Assembly: GCA_963851105.1 (NCBI GenBank)
Contig: CAWKNP010000008.1
Location: forward strand, 620,001 to 684,000
Origin: DATARN01 sp963851105
Lineage (GTDB): Bacteria > Actinomycetota > Acidimicrobiia > Acidimicrobiales > Palsa-688
Reading direction: 5' to 3'
Length of the DNA stretch: 64,000 nucleotides
Shown here: positions 36,369 through 44,016 of the stretch, piece by piece
How positions within the stretch are numbered: position 1 is the stretch's first letter
Layout of the letters: every line of letters begins with the position of its first letter
Notes under the pieces: generated by a model
Databases searched by the model: none
Told to the model about the DNA's origin: nothing
Seen by the model: the letters and a program-made list of their open reading frames with translations, nothing else
Program-made: the position numbers and the translations under genes

Positions 36369-36700
36369 CCGGCCGCCGAGGCGACGGAATCATGGATGGC
36401 GAAGACCTTGGTGAGGCCGGTGATCTCGAAGACCCGCAGTATCCGCGGTTGGGTGCAGACCAGTCCCAGGTCGCCGTCGTGGCTCCGCAGGCGCTTCAGG
36501 CCCCCGACGAGGACACCGAGGCCGGTGGAATCGAGGAAATCGACCCCTTCGAGGTCGACAATGATCTGGTGCTTTCCTTCGCTGACCAGCTCGACCAGCT
36601 TCTCCCGAAGTCGCGGGGCGGTGTAGACGTCCACTTCGCCCTTGACCGCCAACACGGTGTACGGCGGGTGGCCGTCATCCACCTCGAGGCCTAGATCCAT
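36365..36700 (-). CDS. STAS-domain anti-sigma factor antagonist (RsbV-like)
   Basis: 111 residues from ATG 36700. Standard STAS fold: VLAVKGEVDVYTAPRLREKLVELV, HQIIVDLEGVDFLDSTGLGVLVGGLKRL, with the phosphorylatable serine in DFLDSTGLG, and a FEITGLTKVFAIHDS end. When dephosphorylated it releases the sigma factor from the RsbW-like partner encoded immediately downstream. Confidence 0.94.
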   Translation of the reverse strand: MDLGLEVDDGHPPYTVLAVKGEVDVYTAPRLREKLVELVSEGKHQIIVDLEGVDFLDSTGLGVLVGGLKRLRSHDGDLGLVCTQPRILRVFEITGLTKVFAIHDSVASAAG

Positions 36701-36805
36701 CCGCTGCCGCCCTCCTCAACCCGGGTCCAATACGTCAGGCGTCCTCAACCTACCGCGGCCAGGTCGCTCGACTCCTCACCGGCGGGCAATGTCCCCTCCG
36801 TCGTT

Positions 36806-37480
36806 TCATGCGCCGGCGCCCGCCAGGTAGCGGATGCGGTTGGCGACGTTGACGGCGTGGTCGCCGAGACGCTCGTAGAAACGGGCCACCAGGGCCATGT
36901 CCATGGCGACGGGTACCCGGGTCTTGCCCGACGCCAGCTCGGCCGTCAGGTTGACGTGCAGGTCGTCCATCTCCTCGTCGCGGGCGTCGAGGCGGCCATG
37001 GCAAAGAGGGTCGCGTTCGGACCAGGCATCGGAAACCGTCCGCCACATCTCCACGCCGATGCTGCCCATCTGGGCGATCAGACCGCGGATGCGCGGCGTC
37101 AGGTCGTCGGCCAGGCCCGGCAGCGCCCGCCGGGCGATGTGCTCGACCAGGTCGTGGCTGCGCTCGAGCTCGGGAACGATCCGCAAAACCGTCAGCAGGA
37201 AGCGCAGGTCGGTGGCGACGGGGTTCTGCAGCGCCAGCTCCTGGTTGACCAGGTTTTCAATGTCGATGTACAGCGAGTCGATGAGGCCGTCGCGCTCGAT
37301 GACCACCCGGGCGGCGTCGCGGTCACCGCTCAGCAGGGCGTCGGTGGCCGCGGCCAGTCCCTCGCCTACCAGGGCGAACAGCTGCACCATCTTGTCATTG
37401 ATCTCGTCGAGCTTGCGGTGGTAGCGCTGGCGCAGCTCGGTGGGCGCCGGTCCGCGCCCCGTCGTGGGGACGTACGCCAT
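36806..37480 (-). CDS. phoU: Phosphate transport regulator PhoU
   Basis: 224 residues from ATG 37480. Two PhoU helical bundles: YHRKLDEINDKMVQLFALVGEGLAAATDALLSGD, then NQELALQNPVATDLRFLLTVLRIVPELERSHDLVEHIARRA, and the second bundle ending ALVARFYERLGDHAVNVANRIRYL with the conserved acidic E(R)xxDHxxN motif. Represses phosphate-starvation signalling through PhoR/Pst. The pst and phoBR genes are not in this window. Confidence 0.95.
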   Translation of the reverse strand: MAYVPTTGRGPAPTELRQRYHRKLDEINDKMVQLFALVGEGLAAATDALLSGDRDAARVVIERDGLIDSLYIDIENLVNQELALQNPVATDLRFLLTVLRIVPELERSHDLVEHIARRALPGLADDLTPRIRGLIAQMGSIGVEMWRTVSDAWSERDPLCHGRLDARDEEMDDLHVNLTAELASGKTRVPVAMDMALVARFYERLGDHAVNVANRIRYLAGAGA

Positions 37481-37496
37481 TGTTTTCCCGGTCTGC

Positions 37497-38729
37497 CTAG
37501 GTTTCGGGCTCGAGGACTTCGAGGACTGGCGAGCGCCGGACCTCACTACGCAGCCACAACCCGTGCAGGGCGATAACACCGATCAGGAGCCCGGCGCCGA
37601 TGACTGCGATCGTCCCCACCGAGGTCTTTCCCTTGTGGGGGGCGACGGGCGCCGCCAGGGGCGACGAAGCGGCAGTGGTACCGGGGTCCTGGGGGGGCTT
37701 GGCGCCGTAGGGCAGCGAGGGTGAGAAACCGGGGTCGGGCGTCACCGGTGTCTCGGGGCTGACGACCGCCGGCGAGCCGGGTGCGATCTTCAAGCCGCTG
37801 GACCCGCTACCGGGAGCGACCGTTTTGCCGGGCGTGACCTTGCCGGTGAATCCGGGCGGCCCGAGGGTTCCGGTGCCGCCCGGAACGGTGGTCGTGGTGT
37901 TGGCGGAGGTCCCGACCACCGCCACCGCCTTGGTGGTGGTGCTCGCCGCGCTGGCCGGTTGGTCCTTTACGGCCGTGCTGTATCCCGGCCCCCAACGGTG
38001 GGCTACCACGTGGTAGGCGTACGAACCGTCCTTGGTCGGCGTGTCCGTGCAGGCGTATTCGGCTGGAACGGGCACCGTGGCGAGCTGGCAGGCCACCGAA
38101 CCGTCGGCCCGCAACACCTGGTAACCGCTCACATCAGGCTCGGGGCTCGGGCTCCAGCTGATCTTGACCGCCGAGTTATTGGCCTGCAGCTCGGCCTTGA
38201 CGTTGGTCGGCGCCGCCGGCGGATTGGCGATGGGGAAAGCCGGGTGGGACCCGGTGCCCTGGGAGCAGTTCAATCCCAGGAGGCAGTCCTGGGCGGTGCC
38301 GGTCACTAGATAGTTGCCGTTGAGCAGGAACTGGTTGTCGAGGAGGGGGGCCGGGAACGGGAAATCGCAGGTGACGAACGTGTTTCCGTTGTTACCGACG
38401 CACTTACCGTTGATCAGCGGCGCCGACGTCGGGACCGGCTCGGGCGCGCCGGGAGGAACCGTGGCGGGAGAAGACCAGGCCACGGTCCCCGACAGGCTCC
38501 CGAGGTCGAGGAGCCCCTTGGTGGCGGAGTAGGTGACGCGGATCGTCCCGTCCGCATTGTTCATGCTGACGACCTGGACGACCGGGGCGCAGGTCAGGCC
38601 TTGACACGTCGAGGCGGGCTGTTGGTCGGCGCCCGCGGCGCTGGCGGTGGCCAGGGCGGCAGCGCCGAAGGCGCCCGCGGCGACGGTGAGGAGCAGCGCC
38701 AGCAGAGCACGCGGCCCGCGAGCAGCCAT
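37497..38729 (-). CDS. Exported, C-terminally membrane-anchored FnIII-like protein
   Basis: 410 residues from ATG 38729 (a TTG at 38747 overlaps the sortase stop). Signal peptide (RALLALLLTVAAGAFGAAALATASA), an N-terminal domain with several cysteines (STCQGLTCAP, NGKCVGN, VTCDFPFP, DCLLGLNCSQG), one FnIII domain (APTNVKAELQANNSAVKISW ... GYQVLRADGS), then a Thr/Pro/Gly-rich stalk and a C-terminal TM helix (TSVGTIAVIGAGLLIGVIALHG) with a short charged tail. That layout is like a sortase substrate, but I see no LPxTG or LAxTG before the TM. Surface protein of unknown function, encoded directly after a sortase. Confidence 0.82.
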   Translation of the reverse strand: MAARGPRALLALLLTVAAGAFGAAALATASAAGADQQPASTCQGLTCAPVVQVVSMNNADGTIRVTYSATKGLLDLGSLSGTVAWSSPATVPPGAPEPVPTSAPLINGKCVGNNGNTFVTCDFPFPAPLLDNQFLLNGNYLVTGTAQDCLLGLNCSQGTGSHPAFPIANPPAAPTNVKAELQANNSAVKISWSPSPEPDVSGYQVLRADGSVACQLATVPVPAEYACTDTPTKDGSYAYHVVAHRWGPGYSTAVKDQPASAASTTTKAVAVVGTSANTTTTVPGGTGTLGPPGFTGKVTPGKTVAPGSGSSGLKIAPGSPAVVSPETPVTPDPGFSPSLPYGAKPPQDPGTTAASSPLAAPVAPHKGKTSVGTIAVIGAGLLIGVIALHGLWLRSEVRRSPVLEVLEPET

Positions 38730-38743
38730 GTCCAACCCTGGCC

Positions 38744-39403
38744 TCAAGCGCTCTTCTGCGGGATCATGTTGGCCTGGATGATGAGCCGGTGGCTGGCGGA
38801 GCCCTTCGGCGTACAGGTCGTCAGGGTGAGGAGATGATCGGCCCCGGCGGGTCCCGGCGGCGTCGGGGGCGACCTGACCACATCGATGTCATTGGGAAGG
38901 ACGACGAATGGCTTGACGTCCACCTGGTACGTGCAGCTCCCGACCGGCGTGTCGAGGATGATCTGGTCACCGACGTTGAGCTGGTCGACGTTGGCGAACG
39001 GTTTGCCGTAGGTCGTGCGGTGGCCGGCAATCGGGACATTGCCGATGTCGCATGGAAGGGGCGTTCCCGGGTAGTGCCCGGCGCCGGCGCGCAAGGCGTC
39101 AGCCGAGATGCCTTCGACGACGACGACGTCCACATTGAGGCTCGGGATCCGCAGGCGGGTCAGGCTGTCGCCCTCGTGGAGCCGGTGGTTCACATAGGCG
39201 TCTTTCAGCTGCGGGCTGGCCAGCTGACTACGCAAATGAGATTGCAACCGGTTGTGTACGAAGTTGGAATAGAGCGGAAACCCCAGCAGCACGACGGCCA
39301 CCACGACCAACAGCGCGGTCCCGCCGGTGAGGCTCCGCCTCGCCCAGCGCTTCGCTCGCAGGAACCCGATCAGTTTGTCCACATCGCCACCACCTTCATT
39401 CAC
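38744..39403 (-). CDS. Sortase (class E-like)
   Basis: 219 residues from ATG 39403 (GTG 39382, with AAGGTGG upstream, is an alternative). N-terminal TM anchor (GGTALLVVVAVVLLGFPLY), then the sortase beta-barrel: LRIPSLNVDVVVVEGI, IAGHRTTYGKPF with catalytic His, and LTLTTCTPKGSASHRLII with catalytic Cys and Arg. The TLTTC form and the position next to an exported protein fit class E or D sortases of actinobacteria, which anchor or polymerise surface proteins. Upstream of, and overlapping by its stop with, the FnIII protein frame. Confidence 0.92.
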   Translation of the reverse strand: MNEGGGDVDKLIGFLRAKRWARRSLTGGTALLVVVAVVLLGFPLYSNFVHNRLQSHLRSQLASPQLKDAYVNHRLHEGDSLTRLRIPSLNVDVVVVEGISADALRAGAGHYPGTPLPCDIGNVPIAGHRTTYGKPFANVDQLNVGDQIILDTPVGSCTYQVDVKPFVVLPNDIDVVRSPPTPPGPAGADHLLTLTTCTPKGSASHRLIIQANMIPQKSA

Positions 39404-39608
39404 CGCAGGTTACTGGGCCTCGCCTGGTGTCCCAGGCAGCAAACTTTCACCGCGGAGGACCCATCGAGGTGGGTGGATCTCCCCCGTTGCTGTCCCCACC
39501 CTGACACAAACTCCGCCAGGGGTGGTCTCGCGCATGCTAAGAGCAACCCAAATAGTGGCGCCCACGACCGCCCGAATCGCGGCGAAAGGGACGATCACGG
39601 CGGCCCCG

Positions 39609-39623
39609 TACACTGCATAACAA
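39609..39623 (+). promoter_or_regulatory. Probable -10 element for a leaderless HAD phosphatase mRNA
   Basis: TACACT ends 8 bp before the ATG of the HAD gene and no Shine-Dalgarno motif is present, the arrangement of leaderless transcripts common in actinobacteria. Inference from spacing. Confidence 0.4.
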
Positions 39624-40534
39624 TGGAGGCGGCGTTCTTCGACTTGGACAAGACCGTCATCGCGAAGGCCTCGATGGTGGCCTTCGGCGGTCACTTCTAT
39701 CGCCGGGGGATGATCTCGCGCCGTTCGCTCATCCGGGGGCTGTGGGCGCAGCTGATCTATCTCCACCTCGGGGCCAGCGACGAGAAGTTGGCCCGCATTC
39801 GCGAGTCGACCCTCGCCCTGACCCGAGGGTGGGAACAGCGCCAGGTCCGCGACATCGTGGCCGAGACTCTGGCCGAGGTCGTAGAGCCGATCATCTATGC
39901 CGAGGCCCTCGAGCTCATCGAGCTGCACCGGGCGGCGCGACGGCGGGTGTACCTCATCTCAGCATCGCCGGCGGAGATCGTGGAGCCGCTGGGCCGGTTT
40001 CTCGGCGTGGACAGCGTCATTGCCAGCCAGGTCCGGGTGGACAGCGACGGGCGCTACACCGGCGAGATGGAGATCTACGCCTATGGGCCGTGCAAGGCCG
40101 ATCTGGTGCGCGCCACCGCGGCGTGCGACGACATCGACCTGGCGGCGTCGTTCGCCTATTCGGATTCCGCTACGGACCTGCCCTTGCTCGAAGCGGTGGG
40201 CCATCCCGTCGTCGTCAACCCCGATCGGGGGCTGGCACGGGTGGCGCGGCAACGGGATTGGCCGGTCCGCCAGTTCGTACACCCGGTTCGCCTTCGCGAC
40301 CGCGTGCCGGTGCCGCCGGTCGGATTCACCGCCACGGTCGCGACCCTTGCCTTCGGAGGATTCTCTGTCGCGTTGGGCGTACTCGCCAAGACGGCCTGGC
40401 GTGCTCGACTGCGCCGCCAAGTGCTGCCGCCACCCCCGCCCGCGACATGGTGGCAACGAGTGAACGCCGCAGTGGCCGAGGCGGGCCGGTCAGGCCCTAA
40501 CCGGTCCGGAGCTTACGGACCGCGAAGACGCTAA
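39623..40534 (+). CDS. HAD-IB family phosphatase (SerB/CicA-like) with C-terminal TM helix
   Basis: 303 residues from ATG 39623. HAD motif I FFDLDKT (nucleophile D7, acid D9), motif II SASP, motif III lysine KADLV and acidic SDSATDLPLLEAVG. This is the HAD-IB subfamily seen in SerB-like and lysophospholipid-related phosphatases. A hydrophobic segment near the C-terminus (VGFTATVATLAFGGFSVALGVL) looks like one TM helix followed by a basic tail, which suggests action at the membrane, perhaps on a phospholipid. The 3' end overlaps the tiny opposite-strand gene below. Confidence 0.9.
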   Translation: MEAAFFDLDKTVIAKASMVAFGGHFYRRGMISRRSLIRGLWAQLIYLHLGASDEKLARIRESTLALTRGWEQRQVRDIVAETLAEVVEPIIYAEALELIELHRAARRRVYLISASPAEIVEPLGRFLGVDSVIASQVRVDSDGRYTGEMEIYAYGPCKADLVRATAACDDIDLAASFAYSDSATDLPLLEAVGHPVVVNPDRGLARVARQRDWPVRQFVHPVRLRDRVPVPPVGFTATVATLAFGGFSVALGVLAKTAWRARLRRQVLPPPPPATWWQRVNAAVAEAGRSGPNRSGAYGPRRR

Positions 40535-40571
40535 GACCGACAAGGGCTGCAAGAAGGATGAGCTTCTTCAT
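40497..40571 (-). CDS. Tiny membrane protein resembling DLW-39 family, 24 aa
   Basis: MKKLILLAALVGLSVFAVRKL plus three residues: a lysine-initiated single TM helix followed by a basic patch, like the actinobacterial DLW-39 micro-proteins but without their acidic C-terminal end. A CTTGCAGCCC-type region precedes the start on the minus strand without a clear ribosome binding site. Overlaps the end of the HAD gene. Could also be a chance frame. Confidence 0.5.
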   Translation of the reverse strand: MKKLILLAALVGLSVFAVRKLRTG

Positions 40572-40622
40572 GACTCCCACCGTATACGACCAGCACGGTC
40601 CCGGTCGTCTAGCGTCGAAGAT

Positions 40623-40718
40623 GGAGGTGTCCGGGTACCTGGTGGGCTCCGCCGCCTTCAAAGCGGTTGGGACGGGCGACCCCCGTCCGGCGGGTTCGAT
40701 TCCCGTCCACCTCCGCCA
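40623..40718 (+). tRNA. selC: tRNA-Sec (selenocysteine, anticodon UCA)
   Basis: 96 nt including encoded CCA. Acceptor GGAGGTGT/..CACCTCC with discriminator G, anticodon stem CCGC/GCGG with loop CTTCAAA (anticodon TCA), a long variable arm (TTGGGACGGGCGACCCCCGTCC region) and T-arm GGGTTCGATTCCC. The long extra arm and UCA anticodon are diagnostic. It shows that the organism decodes UGA as selenocysteine; selA, selB and selD must be elsewhere. Confidence 0.93.
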
Positions 40719-41263
40719 CTTGCGACTTCTCCCCCACCTCCGACACCTCCGCCACTGAGCCAAAGCGCCTCCAGACGGGCCTGATGGCCCGCGCCAAGCT
40801 CCACCATGGCGATGTCGGTCAGCACCGACTGGATCAACACCTCGCCGGCGCACCAGTCGGCCACCTGGTCGGCCAGCACCAGGTCGAGGGCCCGGATCGT
40901 GGGGCCGTCGGTGATCGCAGATGCCTCCGCCCGGTGGCGGGTGTAGACCCCGAACTGGCGGGGGAGGGCCACCCGGTACACCCCGACGAGCTTTTCGACC
41001 GTCGTGGATGCCGCCGCCAGGGCGTCCACAAAGGCGGACTCCCGGGCGCCGGGGGGGGCCACGAAGCCCTCGGCCACCATCTCCCGCAACTCCGGCAGCC
41101 GCTCCCGCCAGAGCGCGGCATGCCACGCGTGGTGGTGACTGCAGGCCGCAAGGTGCACCTTGACCTTCGCTTCGGCCACATCGGGAACCCAGCCTCCGAG
41201 TGTTTCGAAGAGGCGCTCCTCCAGCCACACGTACCCACCGATCGTCTGGGCCGCCTCCCGCAA
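40658..41263 (-). CDS. Hypothetical protein, mostly helical
   Basis: 201 residues from TTG 41263, the only start after an in-frame stop. The sequence has protein-like features: an amphipathic N-terminus (REAAQTIGGYVWLEERLFETLGGWV), SHHHAWHAALWRERLPELREM with several histidines and acidic residues that could bind metal, and LVLADQVADWCAGEVLIQSVLTDIAMVEL, suggestive of a four-helix bundle. No family recalled. The last about 20 codons lie on the antisense strand of the tRNA-Sec gene (Gly/Arg/Pro-rich tail), so the natural stop may have been lost or the two genes overlap. Confidence 0.65.
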   Translation of the reverse strand: MREAAQTIGGYVWLEERLFETLGGWVPDVAEAKVKVHLAACSHHHAWHAALWRERLPELREMVAEGFVAPPGARESAFVDALAAASTTVEKLVGVYRVALPRQFGVYTRHRAEASAITDGPTIRALDLVLADQVADWCAGEVLIQSVLTDIAMVELGAGHQARLEALWLSGGGVGGGGEVASGGGGRESNPPDGGRPSQPL

Positions 41264-41786
41264 CGTCGCCGGCGATGCGGGCCGAGCGATCTACGCCACC
41301 TCCTCCATGACCGGATGTGAACTCGACGCGGTCTGCGGGAGGTTGATTTCCCCCTCCAATTCCCAAAGACCGACGCGATGGTACAGGCGGGCCAAGACGG
41401 GGCCGCCCAGGAGTTGTCGTTGCCCGCCGTGGGGTTTGCGGGTAGGACGCCAACAGGGCGACCTCATGACGAGGTCACCCTGTTCGTGCGCATGATTCAG
41501 TTTTGTGCGACCCGTTCGCCGGGCTGCCCCTGTGATTGGCACCCGCATCGTCACGCACCAATGCCGTGGAATGGTGGTGAGAAGCCGGTTGAAGTGTGGG
41601 AGCGCGACGACGTGTGTCGCGACCGATCGAGGATCAGGCGCGCAACCCGACCCGCTCTAGCGGCCCGGTGGACCATCCTCCTCGGGTGGGTGAGTCATAT
41701 TTCGGACTTCCCCCTTTCGTGCGCTGGTCACCTCTCGTTCTACTCCTGGTCACCGCGACATGCACGAAAAATTTCACGCGCCCGCG
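41264..41786. other. 523-bp region without a supported gene; contains a strong hairpin
   Basis: No frame here has convincing protein character. A near-perfect inverted repeat ACAGGG-c-GACCTC / GAGGTC-a-CCCTGT with 5-nt loop lies at 41453-41483 (12 of 13 pairs). The rest is mixed-composition sequence; decayed genes are possible but nothing can be named. Confidence 0.45.
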
Positions 41787-42107
41787 CTAGTCCTTCTTCT
41801 TCGCGGCTTTCTCATAAAGGTGTTGGCCCTCGCTCGGGACGAGCTCCGGTTCGGCGTCTTCCGGCTTGCCCTTGTGGTGATCCATGTCCAGATCGTCGAT
41901 GTCCTGGCCGGCCGCCTGGCCGAGCCCGCGGGTGCTGTTGCCCGCTTCGGGATCGCTTTGCTCGTGGGTGCCGGTGGTACGGCCCTGGTACGGGTCGTCA
42001 TAGGGAGGAGTCAAGCCACCGGGCTCGGTGTCGCCACCCGGGCGGGCTTTCAGTAGGTCTCCTCGGGGATCCTGCTGCTGCTCGAGGTCAGAATACTGGT
42101 CCGCCAT
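41787..42107 (-). CDS. Small hydrophilic protein of unknown function
   Basis: 106 residues from ATG 42107 with GGAGG upstream. Extremely polar, rich in D, E, G, P, Q, with a lysine-rich end (YEKAAKKKD); no hydrophobic core, so probably intrinsically disordered. No family recalled. Stress-associated or DNA/RNA-binding roles are common for such proteins in actinobacteria, but nothing here shows it. It is transcribed in the same direction as nadE, 85 bp downstream of it. Confidence 0.7.
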   Translation of the reverse strand: MADQYSDLEQQQDPRGDLLKARPGGDTEPGGLTPPYDDPYQGRTTGTHEQSDPEAGNSTRGLGQAAGQDIDDLDMDHHKGKPEDAEPELVPSEGQHLYEKAAKKKD

Positions 42108-42191
42108 AGGTCAATCCCTCCTGGGTGCGAAGCGGTCGTCGCTCGATATCTACCCCTGACGTGCGGTGGCTACGCTCCTTTTTCCCGACCG

Positions 42192-43904
42192 TTACCGGTA
42201 GCGGTTGGTAATGGGCATGCGGCGGTCCCGGCCGAACGCCTTTGGCGTGACCCGGACCCCGGGGGGATATTGGCGCCGCTTGTATTCCGCCCCATCGACC
42301 AAGCGCACCACCCGGCGGACGACCTCGGCGTCGAAACCGGCCTCGATCAGCTCGGGAGCGGTGAGGTCGGACTCGATGTACGCCTCGAGGATCGGGTCAA
42401 GGATCTCGTAGGGCGGGAGGCTCTGGTCGTCGCGCTGGTCGGGGCGCAACTCGGCCGAGGGCGCCTTGGTGAGGATGGACTCCGGGATGGGGGCGTCGCT
42501 CATGGCGTTGCGCCAGCGGCACAGGCGGTACACCATCGTTTTCAGGACGTCCTTGATCACCGCGAATCCACCGGCGGTATCCCCATAGATGGTGGAGTAG
42601 CCGACCGCCAGCTCGCTCTTGTTGCCGGTCGTGAGCACCATCCAGCCGAACTTGTTGGACAGTGCCATGAGGATGACGCCGCGGATCCGGCTCTGCAGGT
42701 TCTCTTCGGTGAGGTCCGGCGCATGTTGTTCGAACGCGGGAGCCAACATGTCCAAAAAAGCGGCGTGGGCGGCTTCGACCGGAATGATCCGGTAGTCGAT
42801 CCCGAGGCGATCCGCCAGCGCCTCGGCGTCGGTCAGGGAGTGCTCGCTCGAAAAGCGCGAGGGCATGGCCACGCCGTGGACGTGCTCCGCGCCGAGGGCG
42901 TCGGTGGCCACGGTGGCCACGATCGCTGAGTCGATCCCGCCGGAAAGGCCGATCACGACATCGGTGAAGCCGTTCTTGGTCACATAGTCACTGGTCCCGA
43001 GGACCAACGCCCGGTAGATCTCCTCCTCGGTGCTGAGCGGAGGGGCAACGCGCTCTGTGTTCCGGGGCCGGGGGCGAGGCGGCCGGCGGGCTTCGGAGAT
43101 GACGGTGATCGGCAACGCCCGCGACTCTGCCCGGCCCCGGGGATCGAGCAGCCGCTTGCGGAACACCGGGCGGATGTCGACATCGACCATCAGCAGCGCC
43201 GCGGTGAACTGCGGCGCCGAGCACACGATGTCGCCGTTGGCCGCCAGGACAAGCGAGGCGCCGTCGAACACCAACTCGTCCTGGCCGCCGAGAAGGTTGA
43301 CGTATGCCAGCGCGCAGGAAGAGTCCGCGGCTCGTGTCGCCAGCATGCGCTCGCGCTCGGCCAGACGGCCCCGGTAGAACGGCGAGGCGTTGATGCTCAG
43401 CAGCAGTTCCGCCCCCCCGGCCGCCTGGGCGGCGATCGGGCCCGACGGATCCCAGGCGTCCTCGCAGATGGAGACACCAACCCGGACGCCTCCGATGAGA
43501 TACAGCTCGCGTGCCCCGCCGCCGGGCGCGAAGTAGCGCTTCTCGTCGAACACCGCGTAGTTGGGCAGCACGACCTTGTGGTAGGTGCCCTGCACTTCGC
43601 CATGGGCGCACACCGCGGCTGCGTTGTAGAGGTCGAGGCCCTGGTCGACGAAGCCGACGACCGCCGCGCACCCCTGGCTGGCGGCGGCGACCTTGCTCAA
43701 GGCCGCCAGGTTGTCCGCCACGAAGCCCGGCTTGAGCAGCAGGTCCTCTGGGGGGTAGCCGGTGATGGCCATCTCCGGGAAGACCGCCACGTCGGCGCCC
43801 GCATCCTCGGCCTTGCCGAGGGCCGCGATGATCTGCTCGGTGTTGCCATTGAGGTCACCGACCACGGCGTTCAGTTGGCAGAGGGCGACGCGGAGTACCG
43901 CCAT
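42192..43904 (-). CDS. nadE: Glutamine-dependent NAD+ synthetase
   Basis: 570 residues from ATG 43904. N-terminal nitrilase-fold glutaminase: catalytic Glu in FPEMAITGYPPEDLL, Lys in YHKVVLPNYAVFDEKRYF, Cys in VSICEDAWDP. C-terminal synthetase: PP-loop VIGLSGGIDSAIVATVA, SEHSLTDAEALADRLGI, and LTTGNKSELAVGYSTIYGDTAGGFAVIKDVLKTMVYRL. Makes NAD+ from deamido-NAD+, ATP and glutamine. The complete active sites indicate a functional enzyme. Divergent from glnE. Confidence 0.97.
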   Translation of the reverse strand: MAVLRVALCQLNAVVGDLNGNTEQIIAALGKAEDAGADVAVFPEMAITGYPPEDLLLKPGFVADNLAALSKVAAASQGCAAVVGFVDQGLDLYNAAAVCAHGEVQGTYHKVVLPNYAVFDEKRYFAPGGGARELYLIGGVRVGVSICEDAWDPSGPIAAQAAGGAELLLSINASPFYRGRLAERERMLATRAADSSCALAYVNLLGGQDELVFDGASLVLAANGDIVCSAPQFTAALLMVDVDIRPVFRKRLLDPRGRAESRALPITVISEARRPPRPRPRNTERVAPPLSTEEEIYRALVLGTSDYVTKNGFTDVVIGLSGGIDSAIVATVATDALGAEHVHGVAMPSRFSSEHSLTDAEALADRLGIDYRIIPVEAAHAAFLDMLAPAFEQHAPDLTEENLQSRIRGVILMALSNKFGWMVLTTGNKSELAVGYSTIYGDTAGGFAVIKDVLKTMVYRLCRWRNAMSDAPIPESILTKAPSAELRPDQRDDQSLPPYEILDPILEAYIESDLTAPELIEAGFDAEVVRRVVRLVDGAEYKRRQYPPGVRVTPKAFGRDRRMPITNRYR

Positions 43905-44016
43905 AGGCAGCCAGCGTATGGGGTAGCGCCAAAAGGGTTGTGGGCACAACCCCGTTTCGCGCTGCCGCGCCCCTCAGGCCTCCGACTGGCCGCCGTTAGC
44001 CCATACCATCGCCAAT

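Noticed and set aside
41291..41554. 87-residue minus-strand frame
   Set aside because: It spans the strong hairpin, has no ribosome binding site and no protein-like pattern.
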